Counted from the first letter of the stretch, positions 16,245 through 24,374 are shown. The stretch: DNA of 32,782 bases from an uncultured Prevotella sp. (GCA_905233555.1 CAJODF010000017.1:1-32782), one strand, 5' to 3'. A program made the numbers and translations. The notes: a model not told the origin generated them from the letters alone.

Positions 16245-18374
16245 GTGTACAAACCAACGTTCAATTTGAAGCGCCCAGTCCTTGTGTTCCATCATTTCGG
16301 AAACAAGGGCTACTCGCTCTTTGCCTGTCTGGGACGAGAGGTGGTCTGCAGCGTGCTCTCCGTAGCCACGCTGACCTACGCCTCTGCGGAGAGTGTCTCG
16401 ACGGATCCCGTCGTGACAGACTCCACCGCCACCACGACAGCCCGCGAGATGATGCTCGAGGAAGTCAGTGTGACTGGCTCGAGGGCGCCCCTGACGAAGA
16501 GTCAGGCTGCGAAAATGGTCACTGTACTGGATCGTGCAGACATTGCGCAGGCTCCAGTACAAAGTATTAACGATCTCCTGAAATACGCCGTCGGCGTGGA
16601 TGTCCGTCAACGAGGACCCATTGGTGCACAGACAGACATCTCCATCCGAGGCGGCACACAAGACCAGATTATCTTGTTGCTGAATGGCATCAACATCTGT
16701 GACCCGCAGACGGGCCACAACGCGATGGACCTTCCTGTCGATCTCAGCGATATCGTCCGCATCGAAGTGCTCGAAGGTCCTGCAGGCCGCATCTACGGCA
16801 CCTCTTCACTCGTCGGCGCGATCAATATCGTGACAGGAGTCAGGGGGCAGGAGTCAGAAGACAGGAGAAATGTGCAGGCGCATATCGAGGGCGGCTCCTA
16901 CGGATACTTGAATGTCGGCTTAAAGTTTTCTCTTTCCTCTTTCGACTTTCTTGCGTCCCATCCGGTAGCAAGCGCTTCGCGATCACCTCTTTCCTCTAGT
17001 ATATCTGCCAATTACGCCCGCAGCGACGGCTACAGCCGTTCTCGGACAGGTCGCCTCAACACGGACTTCAGCGGCTCGAAGGCTTTCTATCAGGGACAAT
17101 ATGAGAACGAGGATATCCGGCTGCACTGGCACCTCGGCATTGCCGACAAAGGCTGGGGCTCCAGTACCTTCTATGCTTCTCCCAAGTGGCAGGCCGACGA
17201 CCAGTATGAACATACCACGAAACTCTACTCAGCCATCCAGGGACAGACCAAACGGGGACGGCTGCACTTGGGAGGCAACATCTACTGGAACCAGAACAAG
17301 GATCGCTACGAGGGGTATCGCGGACAGCCCGAGAAGATGCCATACAACTACAACCGCACGGATGTCTATGGGGTGAGTCTCAGTAGTTATTTCGACTGGA
17401 ACACCCACAACCGGACTGCCTTCGGAGCCGAACTGCGCAACGAAGACCTGGTCAGCGGCAACCTCGGCGAGCCGCTCCAGCAGACACACCATATCAGTGG
17501 TACCGATCGCGACTACACCCTTGGCGTGAACCGCACGAACATCAGCGGCTATTTGGAGCACAACCTCTTGCTGCGCGATTTGACCCTCTCGGCAGGATTC
17601 GTCGCCGTCAAGAACACGTGGAGCCATATGAACATGACCGTCTATCCAGGCATCGACATCAGTTACCGTCCCACCCCGCATTGGACGCTCCACGCCTCGT
17701 ACAACACCTCTCTGCGTATGCCATCATTCACGGAGATGTACTACAAACTACAGGGCTACAGTGCCGATCCCCACCTGAAACCCGAAGAGATGCGCGCCCT
17801 CGAGGCAGGGCTCACTTATCACTCATCACTCATCACTATTCACTCCACATTGTGGAAGCACAATGGGAGCAACATGATCGACTGGATCATGGACACCTCG
17901 AAGGGCGATGAGGCTGTCTGGCAGAGTGTCAACCACACCAAACTGAACAGCATCGGCTTCGAAACCTCCGCCTCCCTCTACTTATCACTTATCACTTATC
18001 ACTCATCACTCCTTCAGGTCAGTTATAGTTACATTCATCAGGACAAAGAGCAAGAAAGTGGCATCGTGTCACAATACGCCTTGGAATATCTGCGCCACAA
18101 ACTCGTGGGCAATCTGCGGCTCCCGCTGACAGACAGGCTCAGCCTCAACCTGAACGCCAGATGGCAGGATCGGGTGGGTTCCTACACCGACTTCGACGGC
18201 ACGGTACAGGACTACAGCCCCTACTTCCTGCTCGACACCCGCCTGACATGGCAGGAGCCGACGTGGAAAATCTATCTTGAAGCCAACAACCTCCTCGACA
18301 CGCGCTACCACGACTACGGCTTAGTGGAACAACCCGGCCGCTGGCTCATCGCCGGCTTCAACATCAGTCTGTGA
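16245..18374 (+). CDS. TonB-dependent outer-membrane receptor, BtuB-like, with in-frame repeat insertions
   Basis: A 709-residue TonB-dependent receptor starting with GTG at 16245, one base after dnaA. The N-terminus (FNLKRPVLVFHHFGNKGYS, then SVLSVATLTYASAE) resembles leaders of Bacteroides cobalamin-type receptors. The plug domain runs about 70-190 (EEVSVTGSRAPLTKSQ, ISIRGGTQDQIILLLNG, IEVLEGPAGRIYGTSSLVGAINIVTG), followed by a beta-barrel of about 500 residues ending in aromatic-poor FNISL. I infer B12 uptake from the leader and the nearby nrdJ; another small ligand is possible. No cobalamin riboswitch is present upstream. Oddities are a twin-hairpin element encoding LASHPVASASRSP (about residues 236-248) and 7-bp repeat arrays encoding YHSSLITIHS (about 523-535) and YLSLITYHSS (about 579-590). 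All are in frame and probably in surface loops or turns. Confidence 0.85.
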   Translation: MYKPTFNLKRPVLVFHHFGNKGYSLFACLGREVVCSVLSVATLTYASAESVSTDPVVTDSTATTTAREMMLEEVSVTGSRAPLTKSQAAKMVTVLDRADIAQAPVQSINDLLKYAVGVDVRQRGPIGAQTDISIRGGTQDQIILLLNGINICDPQTGHNAMDLPVDLSDIVRIEVLEGPAGRIYGTSSLVGAINIVTGVRGQESEDRRNVQAHIEGGSYGYLNVGLKFSLSSFDFLASHPVASASRSPLSSSISANYARSDGYSRSRTGRLNTDFSGSKAFYQGQYENEDIRLHWHLGIADKGWGSSTFYASPKWQADDQYEHTTKLYSAIQGQTKRGRLHLGGNIYWNQNKDRYEGYRGQPEKMPYNYNRTDVYGVSLSSYFDWNTHNRTAFGAELRNEDLVSGNLGEPLQQTHHISGTDRDYTLGVNRTNISGYLEHNLLLRDLTLSAGFVAVKNTWSHMNMTVYPGIDISYRPTPHWTLHASYNTSLRMPSFTEMYYKLQGYSADPHLKPEEMRALEAGLTYHSSLITIHSTLWKHNGSNMIDWIMDTSKGDEAVWQSVNHTKLNSIGFETSASLYLSLITYHSSLLQVSYSYIHQDKEQESGIVSQYALEYLRHKLVGNLRLPLTDRLSLNLNARWQDRVGSYTDFDGTVQDYSPYFLLDTRLTWQEPTWKIYLEANNLLDTRYHDYGLVEQPGRWLIAGFNISL
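16834..16857. repeat. 14-bp direct repeat inside the TonB receptor
   Basis: CAGGAGTCAG at 16834-16843 and again at 16848-16857 (period 14, twice 7), immediately after the plug-domain motif INIVTG. It encodes a Gly-Gln-Glu-Ser-rich insert (GVRGQESEDRR) where homologues usually pass directly into the first barrel strand. Confidence 0.55.
16950..16981. repeat. Twin-hairpin element, copy C (inside the TonB receptor gene)
   Basis: CTTGC (16950-16954) pairs with GCAAG (16968-16972) around a 13-nt loop, followed by CGC-TTC-GCG (16973-16981). It is flanked by CTCTTTCC-type pyrimidine heptads. The layout and most bases equal copies at 24716 and 30511, but the second stem is shorter and the loop sequence differs. 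It is read in the opposite orientation relative to the host gene compared with the other two copies. Confidence 0.75.
17812..17846. repeat. Five-unit heptanucleotide array inside the TonB receptor gene
   Basis: Units TCACTTA, TCACTCA, TCACTCA, TCACTAT, TCACTCC from 17812 to 17846, the reverse complement of the AAGTGAN family. It encodes YHSSLITIHS within the barrel, between LEAGL and TLWKHNGSNMIDW. Confidence 0.85.
17981..18011. repeat. Second heptanucleotide array inside the TonB receptor gene
   Basis: Units CTTATCA (three times), CTCATCA and a partial CTC from 17981, encoding LSLITYHSS between two beta strands of the barrel. Same family as 17812-17846 and in the same frame phase, so both give similar peptides. 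Confidence 0.85.
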
Positions 18375-18450
18375 TCAGCGAGAACAGAGTGATATTGCTA
18401 ATTCTTGTTAAATACATGAAGCATTCTGATTTATGCTGTATAGTTTTTTA

Positions 18451-18458
18451 TATCTTTG
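18451..18458 (+). promoter_or_regulatory. -7 box for the lipoprotein gene
   Basis: TAtcTTTG at 18451-18458, 25 bp before the ATG at 18484. The -33 position has no clear TTTG. Confidence 0.55.
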
Positions 18459-18483
18459 CAGTATCTATTAATAATTTGTGAGT

Positions 18484-20109
18484 ATGAAACCAACAAAACT
18501 ATTCCATTGTAGCATGAAGGTCGCAGCGGCCTTGCTACTGACCGTGATGCTTGCTGGGCTGACTGCCTGCAGCAAGGAGGACAAACCCGTGAACAATGTG
18601 TCGGCTGAGAAGATCGTCGGCAAGTGGTATGCTGAGAACAACACGCCAGGCTCGATCAATGCCGACGGCGTCAGCATCGACTACTATAAGTTGGTACAGT
18701 ATGCTGACTTCAGAGCCGACGGCACCGGATTCTGGAGCATCATCTTCGTCGATAAGGATTACAACGCCATCGACATCCCCGACTTCTTCTGCGGCGGCAC
18801 GTTCAATTACACCATCAATGGCAACACCATCACCATCACGATGGCCAGTGCCGGCCTGCCCATCCTGAAGGACTCTTGGGACGTCACCTACAAAGACGGC
18901 CACATCTCGGTGGATGCACCGGGCATTCCGCACTCCCTAGATCCCATTATCTACGACAAGGACTTCTATTGCCAGCGCTGGCTGCAACAACTCGGTTTCG
19001 GCTACAGCAAACCCTTTGGCCTTGACATCGGTCAGTTGACTGAGGACTTCACGATCTACGGTGAAATGGCTGTCACCGGTACCCTGACCAAAAACATCAA
19101 ACTCTATATTGCCGACGGCGGTGCCGTGGCTTTAAACTTTTGTAATATTTCGCCTGTAGAAAACGGCGAGGACCACTTTGCGGGTATCACCTGTCTGGGG
19201 TCGGCCGACATTCATATGACCGGTGGCGACGTTATTGTACGCGGCGTGGGCGGATGTCCCGGTATCTTCGTGCCTGAAGGCAGCACGGTCCGCATCGGCG
19301 TAGAAGACCGCACCTGGAATATGTACGTCTATGGTAGTGAGGGCGCGGCAGCCATCGGCAGCGGTTCCAGCGATAATCCTGAGTACGCCAAGGCAGGCAA
19401 CATCGTCGTGTACGGTGGCGTACTTATGGCATTTGGAGGTAATAATGCGGCAGCCATCGGCAGCGGCAAGGGAGGCTCCTGCGGCAGCATCCTCATCAGT
19501 CCTGTGATTGTAGGAGCACTTTTAAATGCCGAAGGCGGTTCTAATGGCCCTGGCTTGGGAGCAGGCACTCAAGGCACCTGTGGTCCCATCACGTTAACAG
19601 GTCCTGACGCAGTGTACTCTACCGCGGGCGGCTACGGTGCTCCGGCTATCGGTGCTGCCATAAAAGGCAAGTGCGGTGTCATTACGCTGGATGTACCTCG
19701 ATTAGAACCCAAAGCAGGAACCTATGCTCCTGCCATCGGCGCTGCCAACGACGACGGCACCTTCTGCGACACCATCAAGTTTGTCGGTGGACGTGTCTAT
19801 TGCCATCCGGGTGAGTATGCCACTACCGCCTTAGGAGAAATATTCAATGCCATGGGAAAGTGCGCGGGCATCTACGTAGGTGGGAATCTCCAGGAACTGT
19901 TGGTGAAGAACGATAATGCCAGGAATCCGTCAGAAATCATGCATGCCAGTTCCTACTCGTCGGATACGGAGGAGCGCACCAAATATTTCAACAATCTTTT
20001 CGACTGCGACATAAGGAAATCCACCTCCATCAACGTCGATGGGATGCAGTTCTGGCTAAACGGTCCGAAAAAGAGCATCAACATCGGCTACGATTGCACA
20101 GAAAGATAA
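18484..20109 (+). CDS. Putative surface lipoprotein: lipocalin-like N-terminal domain plus Gly-rich AIGSG repeats
   Basis: A 541-residue protein with a lipoprotein signal ending LTAC-S (lipid-modified Cys29). A second ATG at 18514 would give a more usual, shorter signal. Residues about 40-145 (IVGKWYAEN, FRADGTGFWSIIF, GTFNYTINGNTITITM) resemble lipocalin-like Bacteroidetes domains. From about 285 to 460 there are five or six imperfect repeats of 30-40 residues built on A-A-I-G-S/A-G...G-x-C-G-x-I-x-L, for example AAAIGSG, AAAIGSG, GPGLGAG, APAIGAA, APAIGAA. This suggests a parallel beta-helix or solenoid. I do not recognise a specific function. Surface display is inferred from the signal. 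It stands alone, with its own -7 box and a strong terminator. Confidence 0.75.
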   Translation: MKPTKLFHCSMKVAAALLLTVMLAGLTACSKEDKPVNNVSAEKIVGKWYAENNTPGSINADGVSIDYYKLVQYADFRADGTGFWSIIFVDKDYNAIDIPDFFCGGTFNYTINGNTITITMASAGLPILKDSWDVTYKDGHISVDAPGIPHSLDPIIYDKDFYCQRWLQQLGFGYSKPFGLDIGQLTEDFTIYGEMAVTGTLTKNIKLYIADGGAVALNFCNISPVENGEDHFAGITCLGSADIHMTGGDVIVRGVGGCPGIFVPEGSTVRIGVEDRTWNMYVYGSEGAAAIGSGSSDNPEYAKAGNIVVYGGVLMAFGGNNAAAIGSGKGGSCGSILISPVIVGALLNAEGGSNGPGLGAGTQGTCGPITLTGPDAVYSTAGGYGAPAIGAAIKGKCGVITLDVPRLEPKAGTYAPAIGAANDDGTFCDTIKFVGGRVYCHPGEYATTALGEIFNAMGKCAGIYVGGNLQELLVKNDNARNPSEIMHASSYSSDTEERTKYFNNLFDCDIRKSTSINVDGMQFWLNGPKKSINIGYDCTER

Positions 20110-20135
20110 AGTACAAACAATCACATCGCAAAAGT

Positions 20136-20163
20136 AAAGGCTGAGAATCAAATCTCAGCCTTT
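20136..20163. terminator. Terminator after the lipoprotein gene (works on both strands)
   Basis: Perfect 11-bp stem AAAGGCTGAGA (20136-20146) / TCTCAGCCTTT (20153-20163) with a 6-nt loop, then TTCTTTTC on the plus strand. On the minus strand it is followed by ACTTTTGC, so it can also end the small transcript from 20397. Confidence 0.9.
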
Positions 20164-20237
20164 TTCTTTTCACTTTTGACTTCGTCGCTCTTTGTGAACT
20201 TAATGTTCTTCTCAACTGCTTTTACTTTCAATGCCAT
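20148..20237 (-). CDS. 29-codon small ORF, possible remnant of an HU-like (HU-HIG) gene
   Basis: ATG at 20237 reads MALKVKAVEKNIKFTKS, then DEVKSEKKKAEI, stop TGA at 20150-20148. The first 10-16 residues resemble the start of Bacteroidales HU-related DNA-binding proteins (MALKVKAVEK-type N-termini, recalled, not searched). The rest of that domain is absent. The tail coincides with AAGTGAAAAG repeat sequence and the TGA lies in the loop of the terminator stem. A perfect promoter (20397-20428) lies about 160 bp upstream, so transcription is likely. It could be a truncated gene, a true micropeptide, or a small RNA that happens to have an ORF. Confidence 0.4.
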   Translation of the reverse strand: MALKVKAVEKNIKFTKSDEVKSEKKKAEI

Positions 20238-20396
20238 AATTCTTCATTTTTTAAAGGGTTAATTAATTGTTTAATTTTTTCTCTTGTCGCCGATTAGACT
20301 CCGTTTTTGGCTTAGCCTAGGTAACAATTGCCTGCGCGCTCGGAAATTTTTGTCGCCTGCCTGGGCCGCAAATTTCGCTTTATTTCTTTGATAATG

Positions 20397-20428
20397 CAAA
20401 GGTACGAAAATTTCAAAGGTTTTCCAAA
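20397..20428 (-). promoter_or_regulatory. Strong promoter reading toward the 29-codon ORF
   Basis: On the minus strand TTTG (20428-20425), a 20-bp spacer and TAccTTTG (20404-20397), an exact Bacteroidetes promoter. Expected product runs from about 20391 to the terminator at 20136, about 250 nt. Confidence 0.75.
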
Positions 20429-20515
20429 TAGAAAGGCGATAATCCACCATTTTTGAACCTATTTTTCGTGCAGTTTTGCAGATAAAAATATTAAGGGTCG
20501 AAAATAGGGTAAAAC

Positions 20516-20720
20516 AGGACTTTGGGACATGGGACATTGGGACGTTTAGCGGTTTTCAATTTTCCAAAATGAAAATAGCAATATAATATATAATATATAT
20601 ATTATATATTATATTGAATAATTATATATATCATAATACTATTATCTCTTCCTTCTGTTGCTCTCCCCTCCTCGGAAAGTAAAAATATGGCAAAACGTCC
20701 CATGTCCCAAAGTCCCGAAG
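20516..20720. repeat. Large inverted repeat with a 38-bp AT palindrome at its core
   Basis: Left arm GGACTTTGGGACATGGGAC (20517-20535) is exactly complementary to 20697-20715. Outside and inside the arms are further GGGAC-type units (left extra ATTGGGAC at 20536-20543; right extra unit ending at 20720). Between the arms, 20579-20616 is a perfect palindrome whose half is CAATATAATATATAATATA. No ORF is supported in it. It could be a non-autonomous mobile element, a cruciform or a structured RNA. Confidence 0.8.
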
Positions 20721-20774
20721 TCCCATTTTTGAGACAAATTAAACAACCCAGCGGGATCAGGAACCTCTATGCTG

Positions 20775-20808
20775 AAAAGGTGCTATTCTTCATTGAGTAG
20801 CACCTTTT
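20775..20808. terminator. Terminator downstream of ald
   Basis: AAAAGGTGCTA (20775-20785) pairs with TAGCACCTTTT (20798-20808) around a 12-nt loop, flanked by A- and T-runs on both sides. It lies 45 bp beyond the ald stop on the minus strand and can work in both directions. Confidence 0.85.
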
Positions 20809-20821
20809 TCTTGAATCGATT

Positions 20822-20852
20822 GGCTCGTGAGTCTGGCTCGTGAGTCTGGCTC
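20822..20852. repeat. 13-bp tandem repeat at the ald 3' end
   Basis: GGCTCGTGAGTCT at 20822-20834 and 20835-20847, then GGCTC at 20848-20852, abutting the ald stop codon. Related GGCTCGTAAG lies inside the last ald codons. Confidence 0.8.
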
Positions 20853-21959
20853 TTAGGCTAACGGCTCGTAAGGCAGTCCGAACACATCGGCCACGGCCTT
20901 AAACACTACTTTTCCCTCTACGATGTTCAATCCCTTCGCCAGTGCGGGGTCATCCTTGCAGGCCTTCTGCCAGCCCTTGTCGGCGAGGGCGATGGCATAG
21001 CGCAGGGTGGCGTTTGTCAGGGCGAGTGTTGAGGTATTGGGCACGGCTCCAGGGATGTTTGCCACGCAGTAGTGTACGATACCTTCCTCCGTATAGACGG
21101 GCTCGCTGTGTGTCGTGGGACGAGAGGTCTCGAAGCAGCCGCCCTGATCGATGGCCACATCCACGAGTACTGTTCCCGGCTCCATCAGTTTCAGCATGTC
21201 GCGGGTGATCAGGTGAGGTGTCTTGTCGCCAGGCACGAGTACTGAGCCAACCACGATATCCACCGTCGGCAACTGCTGACGGATATTATGTTCAGACGAG
21301 TAGAGCGTATGCACATTGGCTGGCGTCTCGATGTCCAGTTGGCGCAGTCGTGGCAGCGATACATCCGTGATAGTCACCTCTGCCCCCATGCCTGCTGCCA
21401 TCAGTGCGGCTGCCTCACCGACAATGCCACCGCCTAATACCAGCACCTTTGTTGGCGATACGCCAGGGACGCCACTGATCAGTTTACCCTTGCCGCCCTT
21501 GGTCTTTTGCAGGTAGTAGGCGCCATTGAGCACCGCCATGCGTCCTGCCACCTCGCTCATCGGCTGTAGCAGAGGCAGTGAACCATTTGGCAGTTGTACC
21601 GTCTCGTAGGCCAGACAGACGGCTCCGCTCTTGATCATGGCATCAGTCAATTCTTTCTCGCAGGCGAAGTGGAAATAGGTGAACAGCAGTTGTCCTTTCC
21701 GCACCAGTGCATACTCCGGTTCGATGGGTTCCTTCACCTTCACGATCATCTCTGCCTCGCGATACACGTCCTCGATGGTAGGCAGTATCTTCGCTCCCGC
21801 CTTCACATACTCGTCGTCGCTGAATCCGCTGCCCTCGCCAGCCGTGTGCTGCACAAAGACCTCGTGTCCGCGACGTGTCAGTTCTGCCACTCCCGCAGGG
21901 GTCATGCCCACGCGGTTCTCATTGTTTTTAATCTCTTTGGGAATACCTACCTTGCACAT
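20853..21959 (-). CDS. ald: Alanine dehydrogenase
   Basis: A 368-residue NAD-dependent L-alanine dehydrogenase interconverting alanine and pyruvate plus ammonium. Family signatures are [21 protein letters not shown] at the start, IVKVKEP (pyruvate-binding Lys), [10 protein letters not shown] (catalytic His), the Rossmann motif [14 protein letters not shown] (about residues 169-182) and [22 protein letters not shown]. Length equals the usual 360-375. It has its own promoter (21988-22019), divergent from the GH53 gene, and a terminator at 20775-20808. A role in ammonium assimilation or alanine use is family knowledge. Confidence 0.96.
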   Translation of the reverse strand: MCKVGIPKEIKNNENRVGMTPAGVAELTRRGHEVFVQHTAGEGSGFSDDEYVKAGAKILPTIEDVYREAEMIVKVKEPIEPEYALVRKGQLLFTYFHFACEKELTDAMIKSGAVCLAYETVQLPNGSLPLLQPMSEVAGRMAVLNGAYYLQKTKGGKGKLISGVPGVSPTKVLVLGGGIVGEAAALMAAGMGAEVTITDVSLPRLRQLDIETPANVHTLYSSEHNIRQQLPTVDIVVGSVLVPGDKTPHLITRDMLKLMEPGTVLVDVAIDQGGCFETSRPTTHSEPVYTEEGIVHYCVANIPGAVPNTSTLALTNATLRYAIALADKGWQKACKDDPALAKGLNIVEGKVVFKAVADVFGLPYEPLA

Positions 21960-21987
21960 AATATTTCATTTTTGGGTTGTTACTTTG

Positions 21988-22019
21988 CAAAGTTACTCAT
22001 TTTTCCCGAAACTATCAAG
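21988..22019 (-). promoter_or_regulatory. ald promoter
   Basis: Minus strand CTTG (22019-22016), 20-bp spacer, TAacTTTG (21995-21988). One mismatch in the -33 box. Confidence 0.65.
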
Positions 22020-22045
22020 TATTTTATGTGAAAAGTTTCGAAATC

Positions 22046-22078
22046 TTTGACGTGTTTCGAGATTATTAACTATCTTTG
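22046..22078 (+). promoter_or_regulatory. GH53 gene promoter
   Basis: TTTG at 22046-22049, 21-bp spacer, TAtcTTTG at 22071-22078, 19 bp before the ATG at 22098. It supports that start rather than the upstream in-frame ATG at 22047, which lies inside the promoter. Confidence 0.7.
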
Positions 22079-22097
22079 CAAACAAAAAGGAAATGAT

Positions 22098-23111
22098 ATG
22101 AAGCATCTGTTGTGGCTCTTGATGGTCGTCTGGCTCGGACTCCCTGCGAACGCTCAGTCGCAGCGGACGTTCTGGCTGGGGGCGGACATCAGTGGGACGA
22201 GGGAACTGGAGGCCAGGGGCACGAAACTCTATAATGCCAAGGGCGAGGAACGGGAGAACACGGCGCTGATGAAGGAACTCGGACTGAATGCCGTAAGGTT
22301 GCGGGTCTGGGTGAACCCGAAGGCGGGCTTTTGTAGCAAGGAAGATGTGCTCGTGATGGCGCTTCGGGCGAAGGTGCTGGGGATGGCGGTGATGATCGAC
22401 TTCCACTACAGCGACTGGTGGGCCGATCCTGCGCAGCAAAATATCCCTGAGGCGTGGAAGGACCTGAACTACAAGCAGATGAAGAAGGCACTCGCGAAGC
22501 ATACATGCGAGACCTTGAAACTGTTGAAGGATAACGGCATCGACGTGAGGTGGGTGCAGGTGGGCAACGAGACCACCAACGGATTCCTCTGGGAGATGGG
22601 GCGTGCCTCGACGAACATGAAGCAGTATGCGGGTCTGTCGCAGGCAGGCTACAAGGCTGTGAAGAAGGTGTTTCCCAAGGCGGAGGTGATCGTCCATCTC
22701 GACGGCGGCTGCGATCCGAAACGCTATCATTTCATCTTCGACGGTCTGCGGCAGTACGGGGCGAAGTGGGATATGATAGGCCTGAGTGTCTATCCCTACT
22801 GGGACCAGAGGGCGAAACTGACGACCTCGGACGACGAGACGCTGGAGAAGTGCATAGCGAATATGAACGCCCTCTACGAGCGTTACCACACGAAGATGAT
22901 GATTGTGGAGACGGGCTATGAGGTGGCGCGTCCTGAGGAGGGGAAGGCGTTTCTGAAAAGATTGATATCAGCCGCTGCCACCCAGACGGGCGGACACTGC
23001 GAGGGCGTGTTTTACTGGGCGCCTGAGTTGGAAACCCATTATCGGTTGGGGGCCTTTAAGGACCACAGGCCGACGGCCATCATGGAGGCTTTTACCGAGG
23101 CTCAGCCCTGA
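22098..23111 (+). CDS. Glycoside hydrolase family 53 endo-beta-1,4-galactanase
   Basis: A 337-residue exported enzyme of GH53 that cuts beta-1,4-galactan, as in type I arabinogalactan of plant pectin. The signal peptide is about residues 1-19 (LGLPANA). Catalytic acid/base Glu158 is in VQVGNETTNGFLW and the nucleophile Glu271 in MIVETGYE. Family blocks FWLGADISG, LGLNAVRLRVW and MIDFHYSDWWADPAQQ are intact. It is not in a visible polysaccharide utilisation locus: no SusC/SusD pair is nearby. The promoter at 22046-22078 is divergent from ald. The last 20 bp overlap the end of folA on the other strand. Confidence 0.93.
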   Translation: MKHLLWLLMVVWLGLPANAQSQRTFWLGADISGTRELEARGTKLYNAKGEERENTALMKELGLNAVRLRVWVNPKAGFCSKEDVLVMALRAKVLGMAVMIDFHYSDWWADPAQQNIPEAWKDLNYKQMKKALAKHTCETLKLLKDNGIDVRWVQVGNETTNGFLWEMGRASTNMKQYAGLSQAGYKAVKKVFPKAEVIVHLDGGCDPKRYHFIFDGLRQYGAKWDMIGLSVYPYWDQRAKLTTSDDETLEKCIANMNALYERYHTKMMIVETGYEVARPEEGKAFLKRLISAAATQTGGHCEGVFYWAPELETHYRLGAFKDHRPTAIMEAFTEAQP

Positions 23112-23583
23112 CGTAATCGACGAAGGAGTAGGGGAAGTCGTGACGGTCATCGACAGGATGATCTTCACGGCTTTCTTCTTGCCAACCTTCGTCGTAGGGC
23201 GGGAAGAAGGTGTCGGCCTCGGCTGGGGTGTCGTCGATCTCCGTCAGACAGAGGCGGTCGGCGATCTTCAGGGCCTGGCGATAGACGCTGGCGCCGCCGA
23301 TAATGTAGATGTCCTCGTCGGGGGTGCAGTGCTCTAAGGCCTCTTCGAGGGAAGGATAGACGTCGCAGCCCTCAAACGCCTTGGTGCTGCGGCTGAGGAC
23401 GATGTTACGGCGATTGGGCAGGGCACCCTTCGGCAGGGAGAGGAACGTGTTGCGCCCCATGATGATGGTGTGGCCCGTGGTGAGCGTCTTGAAACGCTTC
23501 AGGTCGTTGGGCAACCAGTAGATGAGTTTGTTCTTATATCCGATGGCGCGGTTCCGAGCCACCGCTGCGATAATACTAATCAT
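23092..23583 (-). CDS. folA: Dihydrofolate reductase
   Basis: A 163-residue DHFR that reduces dihydrofolate to tetrahydrofolate with NADPH. Motifs are [32 protein letters not shown] (substrate pocket, with Tyr where many DHFRs have Pro before Trp), [20 protein letters not shown] and the NADPH-binding [14 protein letters not shown]. The final third is [22 protein letters not shown]. Its start overlaps the end of thyA by 4 bp (ATGA), a tight operon matching the pathway, since ThyA makes the dihydrofolate that FolA recycles. Its stop lies inside the 3' end of the convergent GH53 gene. Confidence 0.95.
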   Translation of the reverse strand: MISIIAAVARNRAIGYKNKLIYWLPNDLKRFKTLTTGHTIIMGRNTFLSLPKGALPNRRNIVLSRSTKAFEGCDVYPSLEEALEHCTPDEDIYIIGGASVYRQALKIADRLCLTEIDDTPAEADTFFPPYDEGWQEESREDHPVDDRHDFPYSFVDYVRAEPR

Positions 23584-24374
23584 ACGCTCACTTCTGCTTT
23601 GATGTGTGGATGCGGGTCGTAGCCGACGAGTTCGAAGTCCTCGTACTGGAAGTCGAAGAGTGACTTCACATCGGGATTGATCTTCATCGTGGGCAGTGGG
23701 CGCGGCTCACGGGTGAGTTGGAGTCTAGCCTGTTCGATGTGGTTCAGGTAGAGGTGGGTATCGCCTGTGGTGTGGATGAAGTCGCCAGCCTTGAAACCCG
23801 TCACCTGTGCCATCATCTGGAGCAGCAGGGCGTAAGAGGCGATGTTGAAAGGCACGCCTAGGAAGGTGTCGGCCGAGCGCTGGTAGAGTTGCAGCGACAG
23901 GCGGTCGCCAGCCACATAGAACTGGAAGATGGTGTGACACGGGGGCAAGGCCATCTTGTTGACTTCTGCCACGTTCCAAGCCGAGACGATCATACGGCGC
24001 GAGTTGGGATTGTTTTTCAACTGATCCAGCACGTACTGTATCTGGTCGATGGTGCCGCCGTTGTAGTCGGGCCACGAGCGCCACTGGTGTCCATAGACGG
24101 GGCCCAGTTCGCCGTTCTCGTCGGCCCACTCGTTCCAGATGCGTACGCCGTGCTCCTGCAGGTATTTCACGTTGGTGTCGCCCTTGAGGAACCACAGCAG
24201 TTCGTAGATGATCGACTTCAGATGGAGTTTCTTCGTGGTGAGCAGTGGGAAACCGTCGTCGAGGTTGTAACGGCTCTGGGTACCGAAGATGCTGATGGTG
24301 CCAGTGCCTGTGCGGTCGCCTTTCTCAGTGCCTTCGGTGAGGATGCGGTTGAGGATGTCGAGATATTGTTTCAT
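23580..24374 (-). CDS. thyA: Thymidylate synthase
   Basis: A 264-residue ThyA that methylates dUMP to dTMP using methylene-tetrahydrofolate. Catalytic Cys146 lies in [13 protein letters not shown]. Other hallmarks are [25 protein letters not shown], the phosphate-binding Arg pair in [11 protein letters not shown], and [30 protein letters not shown]. The size is the E. coli-like 264. It lies 12 bp downstream of the rsmF-like gene and overlaps folA by 4 bp. Confidence 0.97.
   Translation of the reverse strand: MKQYLDILNRILTEGTEKGDRTGTGTISIFGTQSRYNLDDGFPLLTTKKLHLKSIIYELLWFLKGDTNVKYLQEHGVRIWNEWADENGELGPVYGHQWRSWPDYNGGTIDQIQYVLDQLKNNPNSRRMIVSAWNVAEVNKMALPPCHTIFQFYVAGDRLSLQLYQRSADTFLGVPFNIASYALLLQMMAQVTGFKAGDFIHTTGDTHLYLNHIEQARLQLTREPRPLPTMKINPDVKSLFDFQYEDFELVGYDPHPHIKAEVSV

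Noticed and set aside
16150..16260. Cobalamin riboswitch before the BtuB-like gene
   Set aside because: The preceding sequence is dnaA coding DNA up to one base before the start. No B12-box-like sequence is seen.
22047..22097. Upstream ATG as the start of the GH53 gene
   Set aside because: It overlaps the promoter boxes. The ATG at 22098 gives a normal signal peptide.
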